NCBI GenBank assembly: GCA_031002005.1
Contig: JARYHS010011408.1
Location: 218,901,473-218,965,472, forward strand
From: Vandiemenella viatica
Lineage: Eukaryota > Arthropoda > Insecta > Orthoptera > Morabidae
Direction of reading: 5' to 3'
DNA length: 64,000 nt
Shown: one piece after another, positions 1 through 10,052 of the stretch
Layout: every line of letters starts with the position of its first letter
Numbering within the stretch: the stretch's first letter is position 1
Position numbers and translations under genes: made by a program
Notes under the pieces: model-generated
Databases searched by the model: none
What the model saw: the letters and a program-made list of their open reading frames with translations, nothing else
What the model was told of the DNA's origin: nothing

Positions 1-224
1 TTACTTTTATAATAATGTGTGTGAATATACAATGCTACTAATGCAAGACCAAATTTAGAAGAACAATGCAGAGATAATAAAGTTATAAGAATGATGAAAA
101 TGGCAGCTTGTAATATATCATATAAATTAAAAATTACTCCAAATTTTTAAATTAAACATTATGGATTTCATATATTCTGTTACTACTACAGGTCTGTCAT
201 TCTGAAGCAAAATAACATGTTCTA

Positions 225-330
225 ATTACCCTGACAGCACTAGGGAAGAATTTTAACTCCACGATCACCTATTAATTCACTTCTAATGACCTCAACAAGG
301 TGTAAAACCGTGAGTAAAAAAATATATACA
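225..330 (+). repeat. Degenerate SINE-1 tail, 3' of last visible FGFR exon
   Basis: The stretch ending CTTCTAATGACCTCAACAAG and then GTGAGTAAAAAAA matches the 3' end of the tRNA-derived SINE family that is better preserved at 37080-37312. The tRNA-like head is not recognisable. It lies in the intron to the left of the Ig2 exon. Confidence 0.5.
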
Positions 331-434
331 TACAGATAATGTATTAAAATTTAAATGAAGTTTTGATATCATAGAATTATTTTAATACTTAGCAAACATT
401 ATGTAGGAAGATATTTTTTTTAAAAAAATCTTAC

Positions 435-623
435 CAATGATTTGCACTTTGTAATTAAAGTTAATGCATTTTAAGGAGTTGCAGACAACACAGGTATAGT
501 TTCCTGAATCATGGACAGTCAAGTCTTCTAAACTTATGGACCATTTCTTATAGTTAATAAATCCAAATTTTCGCTCTAAAGCAATCCCATTTTTATGCCA
601 GGTTATATTTGGTGTTGGATTAC
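435..623 (-). CDS. FGFR: FGFR-like exon: second half of Ig2
   Basis: The exon is 189 bp, phase 1 in and out, with acceptor TTATCACAG before 623 and donor CATTG/GTAAGA after 435. It encodes NPTPNITWHKNG, then KKWSISLEDLTVHDSGNYTC with the second Ig2 cysteine, and ends in the G strand. These residues line up with vertebrate FGFR Ig2 (W.KNG, WS..M/L, D.GNYTC.V). This is the strongest evidence for the family. The Ig3 exons should follow to the left, outside the window. Confidence 0.8.
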
Positions 624-3600
624 CTGTGATAAAAAAGAAAAAAAATGGTATCACATAATACAGCAGTCAAATGTAGACTGAAGGTATATAGAAAGACATG
701 AAAAATTAGAAGAAGAAAAAAATTAACTGAGTTAATTTGGTCATATATGCCATAGCGCAAAACGGTTTTGCTAAAGATCTAGGTAAGGCATAAATTTCAT
801 AACAGTAAATTGGTAGCTCATATTAATTCTGTGTACATGATTACCTATTTCACCAATATCTCAGAACAATCAGTTATTAATATCTTAAGTTTCTATTTCA
901 TGTTTGCTTGCAAAACAAAATACCTGCCTATAAAAGTGTATAGTTGTAACTTATATTTGTAAAACTCCATAATGTAATCATATTCTCAATCAATATAATA
1001 TTTGTTAATACCCATGTATATAATACATTTTATGTCCTTGTAATATATTCATGTACATCCATATTATTGACTAGATATTTGTTTATTAAAAAAATTCTTT
1101 GGTATGGTAGCCAAATGTTTCGAGATTTTTTTTTAGTGAAATATACCAGTATATATCTATAAATCTATAAGTCTAGCATTTTAAGACTGAATTTGATTTT
1201 TACAACCTTCTTCAACATCTCGAAAAGTACACAGAAAGAACACCTTGCATTTAGGAAAATATAAAAGTAATCTTAATCTTCTTGATAATGTTGTTGCAGG
1301 AGATGGTATTGAATTATTTAAAAATTTGGTTCCTAAAATAACATTCACATAAATGAAATCCACAGTTTTTAACCAAGCACATATTCCCTCTATTTAACAC
1401 CATATAAGCAAAGGGCTTGATTAGGAAACAAGGTGCTAACATGTTTAAACATACATAAAGAAACATAGTAAATAAAATTTATTTCAGTTTCACTACATTA
1501 AACCCACATGAATTTTTTGATACAGCAAAAAATTACAAACTCTGCAAATAAAAAATGAGTACTTAAGTATATATAAACTCTTATTGTTTTGATACTCACC
1601 ATCAGCTTGACATTTCAGTCGTAGTGTACTTCCTGCTGGTTTTGATATTTCTGGCTGCATATTGTCATATTTAATGAAAGTTGGTGGCTCAAGATCGCCT
1701 GCAGTTTCATTAAATATTTTTGGCAGAAATAATGTGACTTTATCTGTACCATCATTGTTTTTTGAGTCATTAGAACTGTTGGCGTCTGTATTTCTAACCT
1801 GGGACAAGGCTGAAAAATAAATGCAATGAATTTAAATATTTTTTTGTAGGGACAAACTATTTAAGGTTCAAAATTTATGATGGCATGAAACAGACACTGC
1901 AGTAGGATTTCCACAATACTATGACAATCAGATTTTACAGACTATTTTTAAAGAATCTAAGATATTTTAAACATTTCATCCAGATATATTAGAACATAAA
2001 CTTTATTACTTTTTAATGTCATTCCACAGCTTTTTCTCAAATGAATAATGGGTTGTAGCAACAAATATGTGTCTCTTGTTTTGTACAGTTTTGTCATTTT
2101 TTTTACTGTGCTACTAATTTCATTATTTTCAATAATCAAATCTCCATTGTATAATTTTGTTCAACAACTTTGATTTTATTCTGAACGTACTTTTGGTGTT
2201 AAACTTAAGTAATTAAAATTAAGAAATTTGAGGATCATGGTTATAGGTGCTTAGTCTGGTTAGATCTATCCTAATTTATAAAATTTGTAAGAAATTCTTA
2301 CAGCATGTAGGCTATTTTTTGTTCAGATATATTGCTAATACTTGGAAACATGAATCAGTAGTTCTGGTTCCTCCCTCCAGAACTCACAGCAAGGTGCCAT
2401 ATATTTGTAATTTCCCATAGCAGCCTATTTTGTGCATGAAAAGAAACTACAAACGAAACTTTTCAAATGGGAGCTGGTTACTATATGATTGAAATTAGTC
2501 CATGGACCATGGATACTTATTTGATTAAATGCTGCAGTTTTTTGTGTGATCTAACCCTTCCTTTTTTATTTGAAGACCTTGGCCACTGGAATTAATATAT
2601 TGGTATTATCAGGGGCGTAGCTATTATGTAACTTTTTCTGGTCTAGGCAGCATTTTAACAACAACCATCTTTGATTTTATAGAAAGGTGGACAAATTCAT
2701 GCTGCAATAATACTGTGAGATAAGAGTGATACTAAAATGCCACATTTTTAGCATGGCCACCACTTAGAATTATGTACTTTTGTCTCAGTTATAGCAGTGC
2801 TATGTGCTTATGCAGAACCAAGTTACTATTATATTCTGATTGACATTTATAGTTAAATGTTTCTATTCGAACATGTTACATGAAGAGTAGCAACAGTTGT
2901 AAATTTCCTTACCTTTTAGTTCAGTTTCTTCCTCTTCTTTCATCTTTTCATCCTGAATATAACCTTCCTCAAAATTAGCCCCTGTTAGAAGCTGGAGATC
3001 TGAAATTTCTAGGTCGTCTTTACCTCCTGAGCCTTCCGTAACCATCTCTGTTTTCTTCGCTGCAATCCTGGAGCTACGAGAATCTGTATCTCTGGTTCTA
3101 CTCTTTTGACAGCTGATATCATTTACAGTGAGAGTAATATTCTGCCCTAAACTCACTCCATCTGCTTCACTATTGCAGCTGTAAGTGCCGATGTCACTGC
3201 ATTGGATAGAGTCTATATTTAACCTGAAAAGTGAAATTTCACTCTTATTTAAAAATTATTCAATATGTTTGACATCACATTTAAAATAAATGTAGTGAAT
3301 AGAACAGTTTTATAAAATAATGAAAAGTCTCATAATTATCTGATATATGTAGCCAAGTTGTATGACTAACTGTTGAAAACTGCAAATGCTTTACTGTGTA
3401 ATGGGCATTCATTGTTAGAGAAGTATGTGAAGGATTGTAATGACAATCTTTTTACATTTGTTATGATTTAGAGCAAATTATAAAATTAATTAATGATAAA
3501 TTAATTTTGTTTAGAATTTTTGTTATATAAAATTCATATTAACATGTACATCCATGTTGCATACGTCTGATAAATAACCAATGAAGCATGTATGATGTCT

Positions 3601-4873
3601 CCCTCTCGTTTTTAACTACACAATACCCAGGGCCGGCGTTAGGGGGGGGGGGGGGGTAAGCGGGTCGAAAGTACCCGGGCCCCGCCGGCTGATGGGGGGC
3701 CCGATCACTGACTACAGGGGCCCTCAGGCCATAAGCCAAGAATACGCCCATTGTCGCCTAGCCATTTTGTAGAGCTAAAAAAAAAAAGGTCGCCCATTTT
3801 ACCCCGGGCCCGAAATTCCTAGCGCCGGCCCTGACAATACCTTACTGTGTCGGTTAAGGAACAGAATTTTTAAAGTGATATATTACACTATTGTTGCTCA
3901 AAATTACTTCACTAGTGTTCCTCAAAATCACAATTACAGCTGCTTATTGATTTTCCGCATGACATTCTATTTTGTGCATAAAAAGAAACAACAAATTAAA
4001 TTTTTATTTTACTAACATAATTGGTCCAGGGATCATTTATGTTAAGCCTGATTAATTGATACAGGTTTTCATGTTATATAAACCTCCCCTTTTGTATATT
4101 TGAAGACCTCATTTATTAAAATGAATATATTGGTATCATGTAATCTTTTTTCTGGTCCAGGCAGCATTTTAACCTAACAACCGCAATGTTTACGGAAAAA
4201 AAACAACTAATTAGTGTACCTTAGGAATGAATGTTGTTTTGACACTTTTCTTCATTGATCATGTTACATAATGAACTGGTATTAGTAATTTATGAAACTG
4301 AACTGTAGTATTACTATGTTTTACTATGTTTGTGTGGTGTAAAATAAAAAAGTCGATTTGCAGATAGCAGCTTAAAATAATTAGGCCTATGATCAATACT
4401 GCCTGCAGAATTTGAACCCTGGAAAAAAATGTTTCTTTGAATTAAATCCAAAATTGAATTAAGGGAAAGAGATACGCTTGTCATCTATTAACCAATAGGG
4501 TGTCGAGGAAAGGTGTTTCACGTAAGATACTACAAGCCCCGCATTCCGGAAGCGATGGTACCTGTCGACTGGGAAGCCGGAGCTTATCGCTATAAATTAA
4601 ACTTTTTTTACGGGCATTTAAATGGGTGGAAGTAAACTTGGCAGAGATTTAAACATCTTGTATATGGGTCGCGCGCACATGCCGGCGAGAAAAAGCGTGT
4701 TGTAAACAGTGGTACAGGAAGGAGGCCTCACCAGTGCCTGGAGATGGTGACGCGTGGCTGGGCCGTGTGTAGCCGACGCCCGTTCAGAAACCACAGCGGC
4801 GACTGAGGGCTGGGCGGGCAGCTCAGACGCACAGTGTCTCCAGCCTCCACTGACACCGCTGTCAGCTCAGATC
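435..4873 (-). CDS. FGFR: FGF receptor-like receptor tyrosine kinase, partial gene (Ig1, acid box, Ig2)
   Basis: Four minus-strand exons join through GT/AG splice sites with matching phases (1, 2, 1, 1, 1) to give 284 uninterrupted codons. Order of domains: an Ig domain (RLSC, WFLNG, then DIGTYSC), a Ser/Lys linker, an acidic stretch (MKEEEETE), a second linker with an N-glycosylation sequon, then a second Ig domain (LKCQADG, NPTPNITWHKNG, HDSGNYTCVV). Two Ig domains flanking an acid box, and an Ig2 with the GNPTP..W.KNG and GNYTCVV signatures, are the known ectodomain layout of FGF receptors (insect heartless/breathless). Such proteins sit in the plasma membrane, bind FGF with heparan sulphate and signal by tyrosine phosphorylation. 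The third Ig domain, membrane segment and kinase are not in the window, so the family call rests on Ig2 and the acid box. Alternative: another Ig-containing receptor. Introns hold repeats (a hAT MITE at 3628-3833 and a SINE tail beyond the last exon). Confidence 0.75.
1600..1809 (-). CDS. FGFR: FGFR-like exon: linker and start of Ig2
   Basis: The exon is 210 bp, phase 1 in and phase 1 out, with acceptor TATTTTTCAG before 1809 and donor GATG/GTGAGT after 1600. It encodes an Asn/Ser/Asp-rich linker with an NET sequon, then EPPTFIKYDNMQPEISKPAG and the first Ig2 cysteine in LRLKCQADG. The break inside the Gly codon just after that cysteine strand is, as I recall, where Ig2 of FGF receptors is normally split between two exons. 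Confidence 0.78.
2424..2666 (+). repeat. Intronic duplicated segment, copy 1
   Basis: About 240 bp that matches 3966-4182 in the next intron with many substitutions and indels. Shared blocks include TATTTTGTGCAT, a block around GAAGACCT, AATATATTGGTAT, and a final block ending GGCAGCATTTTAAC. Copy 1 carries about 18 extra bases around CAGGGGCGTAGCTA. The element type is unknown: either a dispersed repeat or a local duplication in the gene. Confidence 0.6.
2913..3223 (-). CDS. FGFR: FGFR-like exon: second half of Ig1 plus acidic linker
   Basis: The exon is 311 bp, with acceptor TTTTCAG before 3223 and donor AAAAG/GTAAGG after 2913. It completes the split Trp codon from the previous exon and continues with the F-strand motif CSDIGTYSC, which closes Ig1, and an NIT glycosylation sequon. 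It then encodes a basic Ser/Arg/Lys linker and an acidic tail rich in Asp/Glu (KDDLEISD, then MKEEEETE). The acidic tail corresponds in position to the acid box between Ig1 and Ig2 of FGF receptors. It leaves in phase 1. Confidence 0.75.
3628..3833. mobile_element. Non-autonomous hAT element (206 bp) in FGFR intron
   Basis: The ends are CAGGGCCGGCGTTAG and its complement CTAGCGCCGGCCCTG, flanked on both sides by the 8-bp duplication ACAATACC (3620-3627 and 3834-3841). CAGGG termini with an 8-bp duplication are diagnostic of hAT. The body is very GC-rich, with a run of about 16 G near the left end and an A-run, and has no coding capacity. It must have been moved by a transposase supplied elsewhere. 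Confidence 0.9.
3966..4182 (+). repeat. Intronic duplicated segment, copy 2
   Basis: Same orientation and order of matching blocks as 2424-2666, without the 18-bp insertion. It sits between the two Ig1 exons. No terminal inverted repeats or coding capacity are visible. Confidence 0.6.
4732..4873 (-). CDS. FGFR: FGFR-like exon: first half of Ig1
   Basis: The acceptor is a pyrimidine-rich tract ending TTGCAG just before 4873; the donor after 4732 reads CACTG/GTGAGG. The exon is 142 bp, enters in phase 1 and leaves in phase 2, splitting a Trp codon. It encodes the B and C strands of an Ig domain: VEAGDTVRLSC followed by LWFLNGRRL. It is much richer in G+C than the flanking introns, as expected of coding sequence in this genome. 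Because it enters in phase 1, at least one upstream coding exon (signal peptide) is required and must lie at higher coordinates. Confidence 0.75.
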
Positions 4874-4931
4874 CTGCAACACAAAAGCGAATACATCTAC
4901 AGTCAGCTTCATTTCGTGTCATTTATTGCCT

Positions 4932-4966
4932 TATACCCTGTTCAATCCGATCTGGCGGCTCAAGGT
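4932..4966 (-). repeat. Terminal fragment of TIR MITE family A
   Basis: The sequence CTGGCGGCTCAAGGTCAT preceded by CCTGTTC is the reverse complement of the right end of the MITE at 9834-10052. Only about 35 bp, one terminus, is recognisable. It lies close to the first Ig exon. Confidence 0.5.
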
Positions 4967-5164
4967 CATGTGTAAGCTGTTCAGTAAGAATGGAAGTAAA
5001 TGAATTAATCAATTTATATTATAACAGTACAATGTGCGTGCCGCTAAAACTAAAAAATGAGTCCCGATACGATCAAGGGAGTTATATGGTGTGGTAGCCC
5101 TCTATCGCTTATCCATGAAGAAAGTTTCCGTTTTTACCTGAATGGCGTGATTTTGAAGATAGAA

Positions 5165-5945
5165 GTGCGGGCACAGAGAAAACGTAACAGTCGAAGAGCG
5201 CGAGGCAAGTTTACATTGCCAACGAACGAAACAAAAAGAACAGCGAAAAAAGGAAACAGTCGAAGAGCGTGAGGCACGTTTATGTTCTCAGCGAACGTGA
5301 ATGAGCAGCGTGAGAAGCAGAGAAACCGAAGAACAAGGAATTAAAGAATCAAGAATTGCGACACAATCTTATAATAGAAGACTGCGTACGCAAGCTGCCC
5401 ATGAAAATATCACCCTACAAGAAGCGCGGACGAGGACAAGTAAACAGTACAACCTGACAAATGAAGCATTCCACTACGACCCGACAAATCAATATAACAA
5501 AAACAGCCACGTCGTAATCGGTAAAATGGATTACATCAACCAATTTTGCAAGCGAAAAAATTCAGTGGAGAAACACCAGGATTCTGTTGCATGAATGGAA
5601 AAATTCGATTACCACCACTGGAAACACCTCCACATGAACTTCTATGGAAACTCAAGAATCGAAACACATACTATTAATCCTCAGAATACCCTGATCGCTA
5701 CTGAACTGCCATTCCAATTTTAAAGACTACTATTTCCAATCAAATTAGCCTATAGTTTTACAATTAACAAAGCGCAAGGACAAAACTTAAAACATTAAGG
5801 CATCAACTTCCAAGACTCCTGCTTCTCTCATGGTCAACTATACGTTGCTTGCTATCGAGTAGGAAATTCTAAAAATTTGTACATATGTACCCCGGGTAAC
5901 AAAATGAAAAATGATGTTTATAAACAAGTATTGAAAAAGTTAGAA
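5165..5945 (+). pseudogene. Collapsed Helitron (replicase-helicase remnant)
   Basis: The left part repeats an Arg/Glu-rich motif (SRRARGK, NSRRA, REKQRNRRT-like in shifting frames) typical of the N-terminal region of arthropod Helitron proteins. It continues to a segment reading CKRKNS, where a second frame gives FSGETPGFCCMNGKIRLPPL, a hallmark of that family. After a large internal deletion the end reads like the helicase C-terminus: SFTINKAQGQNLK, then FSHGQLYVACYRVG and LYICTPGNKMKNDVYKQVL, the known Helitron motif order. In-frame stop codons and frame changes show it is dead. The Rep catalytic domain and most of the Pif1 helicase are missing. It is probably an internally deleted copy. 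No clean CTRR 3' end with hairpin could be fixed. Confidence 0.75.
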
Positions 5946-5960
5946 TATGTTTTCAATTAA

Positions 5961-7024
5961 AAAAATTACCTCTTACATTTTAAAGTTTATCTTTTTAATC
6001 CAAATACCACACAATCTCATATCAAAACCCAGAGTTAGTATATCATATAATTCGAAACATTAGCTCACAATTTTAGATGTCTAAAAAAAATCGAAGTTGT
6101 TTCAATGGAAAGTTATTTTCCATGGAACAACAATATTAATGATAGCATTCCTTGTTCAGATGCTCATTTACTAGGTGCTTTATTAGATCTTGAAGCTCCC
6201 AAACGTTTACAGTATCCGTCCGACCATTATGAGGTCTTTGACGATGCCAGAACGAAACACTCATTTTTCCCACTGTTTTTTTCCTTGGACGTGTGTTCCG
6301 AAATTTTCGTAGGACCCTATCACATCCAAGCAAAGATTAGACAAACTTTTTTTATCCAAAACTCTCTATATATCGTGATATATATCCTCACCAGCCTTTC
6401 CAGTAAATATATAATAGTGAAACCTTTCTTTACCACTTGCACAATATGTTCTACTTTTTTGAGTTTATTATAAAATCCTATGCCTTCGGTATGCAATTCC
6501 TGCTCTACCCTATAGTATACAGAGCCTTTATTTTTCTATCATTTTATCTAACAGTTGACTCTTTTTCGAATTTGGCTTCATTCCGTGTTGACCTACCTGG
6601 ATATTCTGTCGCCCTGTAACTCGTAACAGTTCTCCCAAGTTTTAATAACACTATAATAGATTGGCAAACAAGCTAACTTCTGATTGTAAACCATCAACAC
6701 AATCCTTAAACCGATACAAATTTCTGGAACAACTCCGCTACATCGTTGTGCAGAAGTATGAAGTTGTAACTTCGGGAACCAAAATATTTTAATAGTTTTC
6801 GTACTTGTTCTTTTTTTTTTTTTTTCGTATTACTAGACTCAGGCAGCTGAGCACATGCGTCCTGTGTGTAGTTATGAGTGGGAGGACACGTCCCCTACCC
6901 ATGATGGAACTGGAGTTGTCAGTCCGGAGCATTTACAGTATTGGAACAATGATGTGCTGCCATCTGTCTGCGAAACGTTTAACTATGTTCTGTCTGTGAC
7001 CAGTGTACTTTTGTTTGTGAAATT
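5961..7024. other. No gene recognised
   Basis: AT-rich DNA with a T-run near 6812. The open frame at 6105-6473 has a hydrophobic, low-complexity C-terminal half and no recognisable motif; I regard it as chance. Confidence 0.5.
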
Positions 7025-7155
7025 TATGGTTTAAGAGGCGAAGATTGGGGACCGTCCCAGCATTTAGCTTGATGATTGCGAGAAACCTCCTAAAACCGCA
7101 ATCAGGACGACATAAACGCGGGGACCAAGACTCGATCCTGGTCCCATTAAACCGC
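7025..7155 (-). repeat. SINE-3 fragment
   Basis: The reverse complement contains GATCGAGTCTTGGTCCCCGC, GTCCTGATTGCGGTTTTAGG and GCTGGGACGGTCC. The same blocks in the same order are at 43910-44083, where a poly(A) tail follows. The family resembles a tRNA-type SINE (B-box-like GGTTCGAGTC in the other copy). Confidence 0.6.
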
Positions 7156-7942
7156 CCCGATTCAGTGTGGTGTCGTCTTAATGCGCACAGTCTCACTGAC
7201 TGGCTCATACCGCGCTTATTTATTAGAACTCTTAGACCGTTGTTGTAACCGCGCTAATACTCCACGTAGGTCGAAGCTGCACTGTTTGCTGTTATTGTGC
7301 CTCGGGTCGACGGCACTGCGCTATCGTGATGTCAGACTGTGGTATGGGAGTGGGGGGAGGTAGTGGCTCGTGCGACGCCCGTCGCTATTCCTGGCCAAAC
7401 GACCATCTGGGCATCTGGCAGCGTAGTTAGCGCGGTGTCTTAATAGCTGCGTAGAACTCACATCAACAGAGTAACTCTTCCGCTGAACATTAACTGGCCA
7501 CGAGGAATTTCAACAATGCGTCTGTACATATTTTTTCTTGAAAGAAATATGCAGTTCCTAAATTTATTCCCAAATGATAATACCGTACTGAAAATAATTT
7601 TTAATTAAATACTTCTTTCACTTTGAAATTATTTCCATGATGCCGGTTTGCTGCTTGCTAATGCACGAAGGAGATAATAAATCACACAATAATTAACGAA
7701 ACAGGTTATTTTTCACTGAAGATCCATCAACAACCTGTTTACTTCGTTTTTTTTTTGTTTTTTTTTATACATATAAAGCAGGATTTTATGATCATAATTC
7801 CTTACTAAAAAGAATATACTTCAAAGAGGACTTTACAGTTTTGAAAGCAGATAAAAATTAATTCATATGACTTAAAGACGTGATGAAATTGTGACCGCTT
7901 CAGGTTTGATTCATGTTTATCCGTAGTGCCGAATTCACTCAC
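7156..7942. other. No gene recognised
   Basis: 7200-7440 is somewhat richer in G+C than its surroundings; the rest is AT-rich with a T-run near 7750. No domain, repeat end or RNA gene is visible. If the exon at 7943-8031 is wrong this is intergenic or long-intron DNA. Confidence 0.4.
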
Positions 7943-8031
7943 CTTCAGAGCCTGCAGCATGCTCAGATAAAATGGCCACTTTTACTGTTGCGGAAGGAGC
8001 TAGCTGTGTATTTACTTTCACGACACAATCT
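7943..8031 (-). CDS. Possible upstream exon of the FGFR-like gene
   Basis: On the minus strand an acceptor TTGTTGTCACAG and a strong donor CTGAAG/GTGAGT enclose 89 bp that is open in one frame, entering in phase 2 and leaving in phase 1. The exit phase exactly fits the phase-1 entry of the exon at 4873. The predicted peptide (about 29 residues, starting DCVVKVNTQLAPS) resembles no domain I know and is not a signal peptide. A chance match of splice sites in non-coding DNA is a serious alternative; transcript data would decide. Confidence 0.3.
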
Positions 8032-8339
8032 CTGTGACAACAATTGATGAAGATCTTCGTGGTGGGCATAAAATTTTCTCTTTGTATCAGAACTTTGTTG
8101 AAAATGATTTTTCGGTTCAGCATCATAAATCGTCATGTCGTTTCAAAGTTGCTGATGTTTTTGTTGAACAAGTTGAGGGTCTACTACATTTTTAATGCTA
8201 TTCACGTGGAGAGGAAATTACGCTTTGATGTTAAACTTTAGGTACTTTGCTACAGATTGACACTATCACCGATTCTATAAGTTTTATGAATAAATTTCTG
8301 TACTCTTTCAAAATTGTAAATTCCTTCTTAAAACACCCT

Positions 8340-8480
8340 AATACGCATATGAGAGAGGAAAAATGTTCTTTTGTGGGAAGGGTGCAAGGAATTGGAATAA
8401 ATTTCCAAGGGAAGTGATGAATAATTTACCAAAAACGGTGAAGGAGTTTAAAATTAAAATTTGTAAATCGCAATAGTAGA
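8340..8480 (+). pseudogene. Non-LTR retrotransposon 3' coding fragment
   Basis: The frame reading KGARNWNKFPREVMNNLPKT followed by VKEFKIKIC resembles the extreme C-terminus of CR1/L2/Jockey-type reverse transcriptase ORFs (F..R..R.WN.LP..V....S...FK). Only about 40 codons survive, ended by stops. Confidence 0.45.
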
Positions 8481-9833
8481 TGGGTAAGGAATGTAACACT
8501 CGAAGTATATAAGATAATAAAAATTAGTAAGAATGCGGTAATTAGATGAATATGAAGATTGCCATAAGAGCATGCGCTCTATCGCAATTCAGTTCAATAC
8601 AAAAAATTTGTAATCTTTACCGGAAATTAAATTACACAACTAATTTCAATATGGCCTGAATCATAGGCTTTTCTTATTGCTACTTTAAAATCACTGTAAA
8701 GAAAATTGTAAGACATCTGATTTCATGTGACATTTTATTCCTTGACCTTGAGATTTAAATGTGGATTGTCAAAATTTGAAAGTTAGTGACATCTGAAAGT
8801 TAGCGACTTAGTAAACAAAAGCTCTATATATCCACGTAGGTTGTATCATACTCCAAACTTTTGTAGTGTGCACCATATTAAATGAATGAAAATGTATTAA
8901 AAATCAAAATAAATGTTTCCATCTTTCTTCAAATCGTGTAAGTTTCTTGCTTATGTGGTATGATTTTCTCTGTTTGAGAAACGAATCTTTTAATTGGAAA
9001 CTGGGTATCATTCAAGCACTTCCAGAAAAACGTTCTGAAAACCGTAATTTGCATTACCAATACGCAGGTGACTGCCGGAAATACATTGAAAGCGATAAAA
9101 TTCATACCGGTCTTAAGTTAGAATGCACTGTATCTTCAGCAAGGACAACCAAAGAAATCAGTCCCTTTTCGTTCCACAGCAAATCCACGATATCGTCAAG
9201 CTGTTGCTTTGAGAAATTCGCCGAGTCTGTTCTTAACAGATTTCCATTCATATTATCACGTTCCTCTTCATTCACTTGCTTTTCGCATTGGTGGATGTCT
9301 GAGAAGTCACATGAGTAATGTTTTCCGAGTTTCGTCTGTGAAATGTGTCGATTCGTCTGTCGTTGAGCCGCGAGTTTGTCCACTCGTTCGTTATGTCTGC
9401 CGACCACTTTGCTCGCTCCTGTGATGTCTCCTAATACCTCATTTATCAGTGGCTGCTGGCGTTGGCAACGTTTCAAACCTATTGTTTGCGGCGTCGGCAG
9501 GTACCGCTGACGCCACGCAGTCTGTTTTTAATTCATTATGTCACACCTGTCTGGCCGACAAGCGGTCTACATTGTCACCAAGCCAAGGACGCTCGTCTTA
9601 ACATGGCGTCGCACTGCTTTGTTTCAAAATTTTAATCGCCTCTTGTCGCAAAGAAAATATCTGGCGATATTTCTTCGTTAAAGACAATTAGGGTGACATC
9701 AAGAGACATTAAAGTCAATTTTAGGGTGTGATGCCCCCCCTCACATTCAATACCTCATTTTCTTGATGTACCGTTTATGAAAAAATGATGGGTTGAACGC
9801 AGTTTTGTGACAAGTCATTTCTTAGTTGTTGCT
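8481..9833. other. No gene recognised
   Basis: The longest open frames overlap on both strands (8947-9318 plus, 9102-9476 minus). The minus one has charged, hydrophilic composition (KQQLDDIVDLLWNEKGL) but no motif I can name and no splice context linking it to a neighbour. I do not call either. Confidence 0.4.
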
Positions 9834-10052
9834 CTATAGTTCGTTCAGTTAACAGAGGCGGCTCAAGATCACTTTGCCCTACCACTACTCCGCTGTCCTT
9901 ATCCCTACAGGCGAAAGGGAAATTTCTCACTCTTCTACTTGTATACAGCGGTCAGTTCGGAGAGAGAGGATGGGAGGGAGTGGTGAGGTGAAGGGCGGGG
10001 CAGAGGAATATGACCTTGAGCCGCCAGCACAGAGCGAACAGGATATAAATAG
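9834..10052. mobile_element. TIR MITE family A, copy 1
   Basis: The left end reads CAGTTAACAGAGGCGGCTCA and the right end TGACCTTGAGCCGCCAG. GGCGGCTCAAG and its complement form the conserved inner part of imperfect terminal inverted repeats. A second, diverged copy is at 20216-20430. There is no coding capacity and the superfamily is not identified. No clean target duplication is seen. Confidence 0.6.

Noticed and set aside
9102..9476. 124-codon minus-strand frame with charged composition
   Set aside because: It looked protein-like but overlaps an equally long plus frame and matches no family; no exon borders fit the FGFR-like gene.
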